A program made the position numbers and the translations under genes. The notes under the pieces were generated by a model. It was not told the DNA's origin. It was given only the letters and a program-made list of their open reading frames with translations, and made no database searches. From an uncultured Roseibium sp. (GTDB lineage: Bacteria > Pseudomonadota > Alphaproteobacteria > Rhizobiales > Stappiaceae), in contig NZ_OY780958.1 of the NCBI RefSeq assembly GCF_963675985.1, forward strand, positions 496,001-560,000: a stretch of 64,000 nt of DNA. Direction: 5' to 3'. Shown here one piece after another: positions 7,680 to 14,506 of the stretch (position 1 is the stretch's first letter; each line of letters opens with the position of its first letter).

Positions 7680-8884
7680 ATTACTTTCTGCAGGTTCTCG
7701 TCGATCTTGTCGAGGAATCCGTTGGTGGTCAGCCAGCCCTGATCCGGGCCGACCAGAAGCGACAAGTCCTTGGTCATGTAGCCGCTTTCGACCGTGTCGA
7801 TGCAGACCGTTTCCAGGGTCTTGGCAAATCGTGCCAGTCGGTCGTTGCCGTCGAGCTTGGCCCGGTGCGCCAGCGCGCGGGTCCAGGCGAAGATCGAGGC
7901 GATCGGGTTGGTCGAGGTCTGCTCGCCCTGCTGGTGCATGCGGTAGTGGCGGGTTACCGTGCCGTGGGCAGCTTCCGCCTCGACCGTCTTGCCGTCCGGG
8001 CTCATCAGGACGGAGGTCATCAGGCCGAGGGAGCCGAAGCCCTGGGCCACCGTGTCGGACTGGACGTCGCCGTCATAGTTCTTGCAGGCCCAGACATAGC
8101 CGCCGGACCACTTGAGCGAGGAGGCCACCATGTCGTCGATCAGGCGATGTTCGTACCAGATCCCGGCCTCGGCGAACTTGGCCTTGAATTCCGCGTCGTA
8201 GATCTCCTGGAACAGATCCTTGAAACGGCCGTCATAGGTTTTCAGGATGGTGTTCTTGGTGGAGAGATAGCAGGGCACCTTGCGCTGGAGCGCGTAGTTG
8301 AACGAAGCGTGGGCGAAATCGCGGATGGACTCGTCCAGATTGTACATCGCCATTGCAACACCGGCAGACGGCGCGTCGAAGACATCGTGCTCGATCTCGG
8401 TGCCGTCGTCGCCGACGAACTTGATGGTCAGCTTGCCCTTGCCCGGAAAATGGAAGTCGGTGGCCTTGTACTGATCGCCGAAAGCGTGGCGGCCGACGAT
8501 GATCGGCTGGGTCCAGCCGGGCACCAGGCGCGGTACGTTGCGCATGATGATCGGCTCTCGGAAGATCACGCCGCCGAGAATGTTGCGGATCGTGCCGTTG
8601 GGCGAACGGTACATGCGCTTCAGGCCGAATTCCTCGACCCGGGCCTCGTCCGGCGTGATGGTCGCGCATTTGACGCCGACGCCGTGTTCCTTGATGGCAT
8701 TGGCTGCGTCGACGGTGATCTGATCGTCGGTGCGGTCGCGCTCCTGGATGGAGAGGTCGTAGTATTTCAGATCGATGTCGAGATAGGGGTGGATCAGCTT
8801 GTCCTTGATGAACTGCCACATGATCCGGGTCATCTCGTCGCCGTCGAGCTCGACGACCGGGTTGTCTACCTTGATCTTCGCCAT
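7670..8884 (-). CDS. icd: NADP-dependent isocitrate dehydrogenase
   Basis: 404 residues, the usual size of the eukaryote-like homodimeric enzyme found in alphaproteobacteria. It converts isocitrate to 2-oxoglutarate and CO2 with NADPH production in the TCA cycle. The start MAKIKVDNPVVELDGDEMTR is family-typical. The substrate motif SPNGTIRNILGG, the metal-binding region DDMVASSLKWSGGYVWACKNYDGD and the cofactor region AAHGTVTRHYR are present. The ATG at 8884 is chosen over an upstream in-frame extension that shares no family homology. It converges on nothing and is transcribed towards the ftr operon; the gene has its own terminator-like hairpin. Confidence 0.97.
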   Translation of the reverse strand: MAKIKVDNPVVELDGDEMTRIMWQFIKDKLIHPYLDIDLKYYDLSIQERDRTDDQITVDAANAIKEHGVGVKCATITPDEARVEEFGLKRMYRSPNGTIRNILGGVIFREPIIMRNVPRLVPGWTQPIIVGRHAFGDQYKATDFHFPGKGKLTIKFVGDDGTEIEHDVFDAPSAGVAMAMYNLDESIRDFAHASFNYALQRKVPCYLSTKNTILKTYDGRFKDLFQEIYDAEFKAKFAEAGIWYEHRLIDDMVASSLKWSGGYVWACKNYDGDVQSDTVAQGFGSLGLMTSVLMSPDGKTVEAEAAHGTVTRHYRMHQQGEQTSTNPIASIFAWTRALAHRAKLDGNDRLARFAKTLETVCIDTVESGYMTKDLSLLVGPDQGWLTTNGFLDKIDENLQKVMAA

Positions 8885-9035
8885 GATTTGCTGAGACCTT
8901 GTGCTTCGGGATAGGAGAATGCGGGCCTTGGGAGGCACGTTTCGACTTTTGTATACCGATGTACGCAATTAAATACCACCCCCCATCAAGGGAGGATTTG
9001 CACAAAGGCTAACAAAGCCTGTCGTGTTGGCAATC

Positions 9036-9082
9036 GGCAGTTCAGGCAGGTGAGAGAAATAGAGCCACCTTCCCGAACTGCC
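9036..9082. repeat. Interrupted inverted repeat between icd and the HdeD-like gene
   Basis: GGCAGTTC (9036-9043) pairs with GAACTGCC (9075-9082) and AGGTG (9047-9051) with CACCT (9066-9070), giving a long imperfect hairpin downstream of the HdeD-like gene. There is no T-run on either side, so it may be a transcript 3' end or a dispersed repeat. The rest of 8885-9124 shows nothing else notable. Confidence 0.4.
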
Positions 9083-9124
9083 AGTCCCAAATCTATCCGT
9101 AGCCGAGGATGCCCGGCCCTCCGG

Positions 9125-9691
9125 TCAGGACGATTTCATTGCCTTCGCCGCGAGAGCGATCGCGATGTAGCTCCAGCCGTTGAGCATGACGGAAATGCCG
9201 GCAATCAGCCCCAGCGCCCAGGCGGCGGAGGAGGGCAGTTCCGACCAGATCATGAAGCCTGCCAGAATGGCGATCACACCTGCAAAGGCGACCCATCCCC
9301 AGCCGGAATGCGGTTTGATCTTGAAGGCCAGCAACACCTGGCTGACACCCTGCGCGATGAAGACGGCTGCGATCACGAGGGTGAGCGCAAAGGTGCCGGC
9401 CATCGGATCGGTGTAGATCACGATGCCGCCGATGACGGCGATGATGCCGACGATCAGGCTCCAGAGAAAGCCGGACCAGTTCTGGGTCCGGAAGGCCTGG
9501 ATGATCTGGAACACGCCTCCGACCACGAGAACCGCCGCGATCAGCAGGGTGACCGCGATCGAGGAAGCGAGAGGTGCGGCGATCAGAACGATGCCACCGA
9601 GAACCAGAAGGATACCGAGGGCGAGAATCCATCCCCAATTGTGTTCGATTTTCTGCTTAAGGTTCTGAATGTCATTGGACATATCGGTCAT
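9125..9691 (-). CDS. HdeD family (DUF308) membrane protein
   Basis: 188 residues with six hydrophobic helices in three repeated pairs (WGWILALGILLVLGGIVLIA, SLIVGIIAVIGGIVIYTDP, VAFAGVIAILAGFMIW), the repeat pattern of HdeD/DUF308 proteins. E. coli HdeD contributes to acid resistance at high cell density; the role here is unknown. The start at ATG 9691 is preferred because GGAG lies seven bases upstream. ATG 9709 and TTG 9718 would add a short Thr-rich tail with no ribosome binding site. It is monocistronic. Confidence 0.85.
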   Translation of the reverse strand: MTDMSNDIQNLKQKIEHNWGWILALGILLVLGGIVLIAAPLASSIAVTLLIAAVLVVGGVFQIIQAFRTQNWSGFLWSLIVGIIAVIGGIVIYTDPMAGTFALTLVIAAVFIAQGVSQVLLAFKIKPHSGWGWVAFAGVIAILAGFMIWSELPSSAAWALGLIAGISVMLNGWSYIAIALAAKAMKSS

Positions 9692-9839
9692 GGAAGTCTC
9701 CGCGGTCATGTTGGGCAAGGGCAGATTGGGAAAGCTGCCAGATAGGTGCCACTATATCGGACAGGTGGGAAAATGACACGTTTGTTCAGGTTCCTCCACC
9801 GGTGGATTGCGAATGCCGGCAGACAGGCTCTTGACCGAA

Positions 9840-9855
9840 CTGTGTATATGCACAG
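9840..9855. promoter_or_regulatory. Palindromic operator candidate in front of the MarR gene
   Basis: CTGTGTATATGCACAG is a 16-base palindrome with one mismatched pair. A TTGACC (9831-9836) lies just left of it and GATAAA (9855-9860) just right, so it would sit between -35 and -10 elements. A near-identical palindrome precedes the ketoacyl synthase gene at 10338. Inference: autoregulatory binding site of the MarR protein. Confidence 0.65.
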
Positions 9856-9867
9856 ATAAAGAAGGTC

Positions 9868-10287
9868 ATGATCAAGGACGATTTTTCTCTCTGTATGCTG
9901 GCCAACGCCCGCCGTGCGGCGCGGGCGGTCAGTCGGCGTTATGACAGGGAGGCCCGCAAGCTGGGTATGACGGCGGCTCAGTTTTCCGCCCTGACGCATA
10001 TCCGTGAAGGCAAAGGCAAGACGACGGGCGAACTGGCCGAACTCGGTTCGATGGAGCGGACCACGCTTGTGCGCAACATCGCGCTCTTGCAGAAGAAGGG
10101 GCTGGTTCGCGTGCTGGAAGCGGACCGGGGCAACGGCAAGGTCTATGAACTCACCGACAAAGGTGAAGCGCTCGTCGAGGAAGCCCTGCCGTTCTGGCGC
10201 AAGGCGCAGGCCGACCTTGCGGAAGAAATGGGTGTCGAGGCCTTTCACGACACCATCAAATCCCTGAAGGTTCTGTCCAAAGTATAG
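9868..10287 (+). CDS. MarR family transcriptional regulator
   Basis: 139 residues forming a typical MarR winged helix: AARAVSRRYDREARKLGMTAAQF, then TTGELAELGSMERTTLVRNIALLQKKGLVRV as helix-turn-helix, and the wing DRGNGKVYELTDKG. GAAGG lies only two bases before the ATG, so the message may be very short-leadered. It binds DNA as a dimer and usually represses its own and a neighbouring gene. The target is most likely the ketoacyl-ACP synthase gene 77 bases downstream, since both promoters hold the same TGTGTAT/CACA palindrome. The ligand is unknown. Confidence 0.92.
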   Translation: MIKDDFSLCMLANARRAARAVSRRYDREARKLGMTAAQFSALTHIREGKGKTTGELAELGSMERTTLVRNIALLQKKGLVRVLEADRGNGKVYELTDKGEALVEEALPFWRKAQADLAEEMGVEAFHDTIKSLKVLSKV

Positions 10288-10337
10288 AGCAGGAAGCTTT
10301 TTGCCATTGCCGCAGGTGGGTAAAGGCCTATTTGAAA

Positions 10338-10351
10338 TGTGTATCTACACA
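10338..10351. promoter_or_regulatory. Second copy of the MarR palindrome, before the ketoacyl synthase gene
   Basis: TGTGTATCTACACA has six of seven pairs matched and agrees with the 9841 site at 12 of 14 positions. It ends 13 bases before the ATG at 10365 and immediately upstream of AGGAG. A repressor bound here would block transcription into, or translation of, the downstream gene. Confidence 0.65.
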
Positions 10352-10364
10352 GTCAGGAGAACTC

Positions 10365-11627
10365 ATGAGAAAGATCGTTGTGACGGGAATGGGTGTGGTG
10401 TCGCCGCTTGGGGTGGGACTGGACGCCTTCTGGCGGCGCGTCTGCGACGGGGCGAACGGGATCCGGCAGATCACCCGCTTCGATGCGGACGAGCTGGCGT
10501 GCAAGATCGCCGGTGAAGTGCCGACTGCTGCGGAAGATCCGGACGGGTTCGATGTCGACAAGTTCCTGGAGCCGCGCGAGCAGAAGCGCATGGACCGGTT
10601 CATCCACTATGCGATTGCCGCCGCCGACGAGGCCCTTGCCCAGGCAGGCTGGTTTCCGAAAAAGGCCGAGGATCAGGAAGTGACGGGGACCATCATCGCA
10701 ACAGGTGTCGGCGGTTTTCCGGCGATGACTGCGGCGGCCCGGCTGGTGGCCGAACGCGGCCCGCGCCGGGTCTCTCCCTTCCTGGTGCCGTCGTTTCTTG
10801 CCAATCTGGCAAGCGGCCAGGTATCCATGCGCCACGGTCTGAAAGGTCCGCTCGGTGCGCCGGTTACGGCCTGTGCCGCCAGCCTGCAGGCGATCGGCGA
10901 TGCGGTGCGCATGATCCGCAGCGGTGAGGCGGAGGTGATGGTTGCCGGTGGAACCGAGGCCTGCCTGGATCCAGTCTCCATGGCGGGGTTCTCCGCGGCC
11001 AAGGCGATGTCGACCAAACGCAATGACGACCCCGCTCATGCCTCGCGGCCGTTCGATCAGGATCGGGACGGGTTCGTCATGGGAGAAGGGGCCGGCATCC
11101 TGGTGCTGGAAAGCGAGGAGCATGCGCGGGCACGCGGCGCCGAACCACTGGCCGAGGTCGCCGGTTACGGTACATCGGCGGACGCCTATCACGTGACGGC
11201 ATCACCGCCCGATGGAGAGGGTGGACTGCGGGCCATGCGCAAGGCGCTTCAGATGGCAAAACTGGACCCCAAGGACATCGGCTACGTCAACGCCCATTCC
11301 ACCTCGACGCCTGTGGGCGATGCGGCGGAAATTGCCGCTTTGACCACCCTGTTTGCCGGACGGGCCAAGGATCTGGCCGTTTCCTCCAGCAAATCCATGT
11401 TCGGTCATTTGCTTGGCGCGGCCGGTGGCGTCGAGGCGATCGCCTGCGTCAAGGCGCTCACCTCCGGACTGTTGCCGCCGTCGCGCAATCTCGAGACGCC
11501 GGACGGGGCGCTCTCCCGGTTCGAGCTGATCCCGGGAAAGGCGATAACGCGCAAGGTCGACCATATCCTCACCAACGGCTTCGGCTTTGGCGGGGTAAAC
11601 GCCAGCGCGGTGTTCTCCCGCATCTGA
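10365..11627 (+). CDS. Beta-ketoacyl-ACP synthase II (FabF-like)
   Basis: 420 residues. The KAS I/II fold is clear: MRKIVVTGMGVVSPLG at the start, the nucleophile Cys170 in VTACAAS, His311 in VNAHSTSTP and His348 in SKSMFGHLLGAAGG, which make the Cys-His-His triad. It condenses acyl-ACP with malonyl-ACP in fatty acid elongation. It is not in an acpP-fabF cluster but beside a MarR regulator, so it is probably a second, regulated isozyme for membrane adaptation or a specialised acyl chain. ATG 10365 has AGGAG at a good distance; an earlier in-frame start would lie across the palindrome. Confidence 0.93.
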   Translation: MRKIVVTGMGVVSPLGVGLDAFWRRVCDGANGIRQITRFDADELACKIAGEVPTAAEDPDGFDVDKFLEPREQKRMDRFIHYAIAAADEALAQAGWFPKKAEDQEVTGTIIATGVGGFPAMTAAARLVAERGPRRVSPFLVPSFLANLASGQVSMRHGLKGPLGAPVTACAASLQAIGDAVRMIRSGEAEVMVAGGTEACLDPVSMAGFSAAKAMSTKRNDDPAHASRPFDQDRDGFVMGEGAGILVLESEEHARARGAEPLAEVAGYGTSADAYHVTASPPDGEGGLRAMRKALQMAKLDPKDIGYVNAHSTSTPVGDAAEIAALTTLFAGRAKDLAVSSSKSMFGHLLGAAGGVEAIACVKALTSGLLPPSRNLETPDGALSRFELIPGKAITRKVDHILTNGFGFGGVNASAVFSRI

Positions 11628-11663
11628 CCTCGGCCCGCGCGGACGCAGATTCGGACTTGCAAA

Positions 11664-11700
11664 TTTCTCATATTCGGGATTAATTCCTGAATATGAGAAA
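11664..11700. promoter_or_regulatory. 37-base palindrome overlapping the start codon of the XRE regulator
   Basis: TTTCTCATATTC (11664-11675) is the exact reverse complement of 11689-11700, and GGA/TCC inside it also pair (11677-11679 with 11685-11687). The right arm contains the ATG at 11693. A bound regulator would block transcription or translation initiation. There is no Shine-Dalgarno sequence, so the mRNA may be leaderless. Confidence 0.7.
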
Positions 11701-12271
11701 TGATGACGGTAAACCGGTTCCCCCTGATGCGGCTCTGGCCGCACGGCTGACCCGCCTGCGGCAAGCACGGGGTTGGTCACTGGAAGAGCTTGCCGAACAG
11801 AGCGGCATCAGCCGGGCGAGCCTGTCGCGCATAGAGCGTGGCGAAACCAGCCCGACCGCCCATGCGCTCGGCCAGCTTGCGGCAGCTTATCAGATGCCGA
11901 TGGCAGCCTTCTTTTCAGGGTTGGAGGATCCGGGAGAGGACCTTGTGTCCCGCTCCGATCAACAGGAATGGTCCGATCCGCAGACCGGTTTTCGCCGCCG
12001 GAATGTCTCTCCGGCCAGGACCGGCTACAAGGGGTCGCTGATCGAGGGCAGGCTTCCGGCGGGCCGTGAGGTCACCTATTCGGATGCGCCGATCCCGGGC
12101 CTGGAACATCATCTTCTGCTCCGGTCCGGTCGTCTGGAGGTGGTGCTTGGCGAGGTCTCCCATCTGCTGGAGGCCGGAGATTGTCTTCGGTTCAAGCTGA
12201 CAACCGGCAACAGCTACCGGGCACTCGGCCCGGAGGATGCGCATTATATTCTGTGTGTGATCACGCCATGA
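11693..12271 (+). CDS. XRE family regulator with C-terminal cupin domain
   Basis: 192 residues. The N-terminal helix-turn-helix (about residues 12-70) reads RLTRLRQARGWSLEELAEQS followed by GISRASLSRIERGETSPTAH, the Cro/CI type. The C-terminal half (about 100-190) is a cupin sensor (GLEHHLLLRSGRLEVVLGE, LEAGDCLRFKLTTGNSYRAL). Such proteins sense a small molecule and control adjacent metabolic genes. Its stop overlaps the ATG of a GNAT gene (ATGA), a linkage I recall as common in alphaproteobacteria. The palindrome across its own start strongly suggests autoregulation. Confidence 0.92.
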   Translation: MRNDDGKPVPPDAALAARLTRLRQARGWSLEELAEQSGISRASLSRIERGETSPTAHALGQLAAAYQMPMAAFFSGLEDPGEDLVSRSDQQEWSDPQTGFRRRNVSPARTGYKGSLIEGRLPAGREVTYSDAPIPGLEHHLLLRSGRLEVVLGEVSHLLEAGDCLRFKLTTGNSYRALGPEDAHYILCVITP

Positions 12272-12810
12272 CCAAATCAGATCTTTCCGTCCTGACCCAA
12301 ATCGAAACTCTGTCCGCCGATCAGGCCGAAGCGGAACTTGCCGCGCTGGGCGAGGTGCTGTGGGCCTGCGTCCAGGGTGGTGCCGGGATCGGTTTCGTGC
12401 TGCCGTTCGAGAAACAGGAAGCAGTGGCCTTTTGGCGTAGTCGTCTTGCCGGTCTTGGTGCCGGAGAGCGCCATCTTCTGGTCGCCCGCGTTGATGGCAG
12501 GATCGTCGGCACGGTGATGCTGGAGCTGGCGCCCCAGGACAACGGCCGCCACCGCGCGGAGGTCGCCAAGCTGATGGTGCATCCGGAGGCAAGAAGGCAA
12601 GGCCTTGCTGGCAAGCTGCTGGCCGCCGTCGAGGACCTGGCGCTGTCGCTTGCACGCACATTGTTGGTTCTCGACACGGTGACGGGCGATACGGCGGAAA
12701 GCGTTTATCCGAAAGCGGGCTACAGCCGCGTCGGTGTCATCCCCGGCTATGCGCAAGCGGCCCGGGGCGGACTGGATGCGACGACGGTGTTCTACAAGCA
12801 ACTCGGGTGA
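12268..12810 (+). CDS. GNAT family N-acetyltransferase
   Basis: 180 residues with the acetyl-CoA fold: HLLVARVDGRIVGTVMLEL, then VAKLMVHPEARRQGLAGKLL, where RRQGLAGKL is the pyrophosphate-binding loop (Q/RxxGxG/A), and the C-terminal LVLDTVTGDTAESVYPKAGYSRVG. It transfers acetyl groups to an amine substrate that cannot be inferred. It is translationally coupled to the XRE-cupin regulator by an ATGA overlap, so the regulator and enzyme form one operon; the cupin may sense the enzyme's substrate or product. ATG 12268 is chosen because of this overlap. Confidence 0.9.
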   Translation: MTKSDLSVLTQIETLSADQAEAELAALGEVLWACVQGGAGIGFVLPFEKQEAVAFWRSRLAGLGAGERHLLVARVDGRIVGTVMLELAPQDNGRHRAEVAKLMVHPEARRQGLAGKLLAAVEDLALSLARTLLVLDTVTGDTAESVYPKAGYSRVGVIPGYAQAARGGLDATTVFYKQLG

Positions 12811-12897
12811 GGGGCTGGAGGATGAGGGTCGTGAGAAACGGTATCGGCGGGCGAACCCTCTTTCCATTCCGGCAGCCTTCGGTTACATGCCCCTTCC

Positions 12898-13710
12898 ATG
12901 AGCAGAAACGCAAATATCCGGGACGAGGCGCGGCAGGTGGCGGTGAAGCCGCCGGCGGTCATCCTGTGCGAACCGCAGCTTGGCGAGAACATCGGCACGG
13001 CAGCACGCGCCATGGCGAATTTCGGCCTGACCGATCTTCGGATCGTCAATCCGCGTGACGGTTGGCCGAGCGAAAAGGCACGGGCGGCGGCCAGCCGGGC
13101 GGACCATGTTATCGATCATGTACAGGTGTTCGACAGCGTCGAGGCGGCCATTGCCGACCTGACTTTCGTCTATGCGACAACAGCCCGTTCGCGAGAAGTG
13201 GCCAAGCCCGTGCGCGGGCCGGACGAGGCGGCGGCCAAGGTGGTCGGGCTCGGCGCCGACGGTCTGGCGACCGGCTATCTGTTCGGCCGGGAACGGTGGG
13301 GGCTCAACAACGACGAGGTCGCACTTGCCGACGAAATCGTGACCCTGCCGGTCGATCCGGAGTTCGCCTCGCTTAATATCGCCCAGGCGGTTCTGGTCTG
13401 CGCCTATGAATGGCGCAAGACGGCAACCTCCGGGGCGCTGCCTTTCCGGCTGAGCGAAGAGGAAAACCCGCCAGCCTCCAAGGACGACCTGTTCCGCTTC
13501 TTCGAGCATCTCGAAAAGGCGCTCGACGGCGTAACTTTCTTCAGACCGCCCGAAAGACGCCCTCATATGGTCAGAACCTTGCGCAATATCTTCCAGAAGG
13601 CGCAGCTTTCCGATCAGGAAGTTCGTGCCCTGCGAGGCGTCGTGGCCGCTCTGGAGAAACGCCAGACGCGTCCGCGGCCCGAAGAAACGGACGACCAACA
13701 GGAAGACTAA
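12898..13710 (+). CDS. trmJ: TrmJ-like tRNA 2'-O-methyltransferase (SpoU/TrmH family)
   Basis: 270 residues. Motif 1 PAVILCEPQLGENIGTAARA and the knot motifs TGYLFGRERWGLNNDEVALA and LPVDPEFASLNIAQAVLVCAYEW are those of the SPOUT superfamily group that methylates ribose 32 in the tRNA anticodon loop using S-adenosylmethionine. A C-terminal extension with paired charged helices follows. murI begins five bases after its stop, so the two form an operon. No good ribosome binding site is seen before ATG 12898. The precise tRNA position is a family-level inference. Confidence 0.87.
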   Translation: MSRNANIRDEARQVAVKPPAVILCEPQLGENIGTAARAMANFGLTDLRIVNPRDGWPSEKARAAASRADHVIDHVQVFDSVEAAIADLTFVYATTARSREVAKPVRGPDEAAAKVVGLGADGLATGYLFGRERWGLNNDEVALADEIVTLPVDPEFASLNIAQAVLVCAYEWRKTATSGALPFRLSEEENPPASKDDLFRFFEHLEKALDGVTFFRPPERRPHMVRTLRNIFQKAQLSDQEVRALRGVVAALEKRQTRPRPEETDDQQED

Positions 13711-13714
13711 CCAG

Positions 13715-14506
13715 ATGACTGAGGCAGACCGGCCGGTTCTCGTTTTCGATTCAGGGATCGGAGGGCTGACCGTTTTGCGGGAAGTTCGTCTGGCATTGCC
13801 CTATGAACGGCTACTCTATGTGGTCGACGACACAGGCTTTCCCTATGGGGCGTGGGAAGAAGAGCCGCTGAAGGCCCGGCTTCTGGAGCTGTTCGGACGC
13901 CTGATCGTCGAACACGATCCGAAGGCAATCGTCATTGCCTGCAACACGGCGTTCACGCTCGCCGGGGCTGCCCTTCGAGCAGCCTACCCGGACACCCGCT
14001 TCGTCGGCACGGTGCCTGCGATCAAGCCGGCGGCCGAACAGACGCGTTCGGGCCTCATTTCGGTGCTGGCGACGCCGGGAACCGTCAAGCGGGCCTATAC
14101 CAGAACTTTAATCGAGACCTTCGCCAGCCAATGCCACGTCCGTCTGGTCGGGGCCGACCGGCTGGCGGAGCTGGCGGAACGGTACATGCGCCGGCAGGTC
14201 ATCGGCGACGACGACCTGCTCGCTGAAATCGGGGAGTGCTTTCTGGAGCGAGAGGGCCGGCGAACCGATATCGTCGTGCTTGCCTGCACCCACTATCCGT
14301 TTCTCGCCAACCGGTTTCGGCGGATTGCGCCCTGGCCGGTCGACTGGCTCGATCCGGCCGAGGCGATCGCCCGTCAGGTCTACCGGGTGCTGGAAGAGGA
14401 TATGAACGCTGCGCCGTCCCAGAATCCGGATAGGGCGATCTTCACGTCCGGCACAAGCACACCGGACCTCAGCCGTTTTCTCGCAGGCTTCGGGTTATCC
14501 CTTTGA
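13715..14506 (+). CDS. murI: Glutamate racemase
   Basis: 263 residues. Both catalytic cysteines are present: Cys76 in IACNTAF and Cys191 in LACTHYPF, with the N-terminal FDSGIGGLTVLREV (Asp12-Ser13). It interconverts L- and D-glutamate to supply D-Glu for peptidoglycan. GGAAG at 13701 lies ten bases before ATG 13715. It directly follows trmJ, and rpsD lies 2.3 kb downstream, a neighbourhood that I recall as conserved in Rhizobiales. Its 3' end overlaps the convergent EAL gene by 12 bases. Confidence 0.95.
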   Translation: MTEADRPVLVFDSGIGGLTVLREVRLALPYERLLYVVDDTGFPYGAWEEEPLKARLLELFGRLIVEHDPKAIVIACNTAFTLAGAALRAAYPDTRFVGTVPAIKPAAEQTRSGLISVLATPGTVKRAYTRTLIETFASQCHVRLVGADRLAELAERYMRRQVIGDDDLLAEIGECFLEREGRRTDIVVLACTHYPFLANRFRRIAPWPVDWLDPAEAIARQVYRVLEEDMNAAPSQNPDRAIFTSGTSTPDLSRFLAGFGLSL

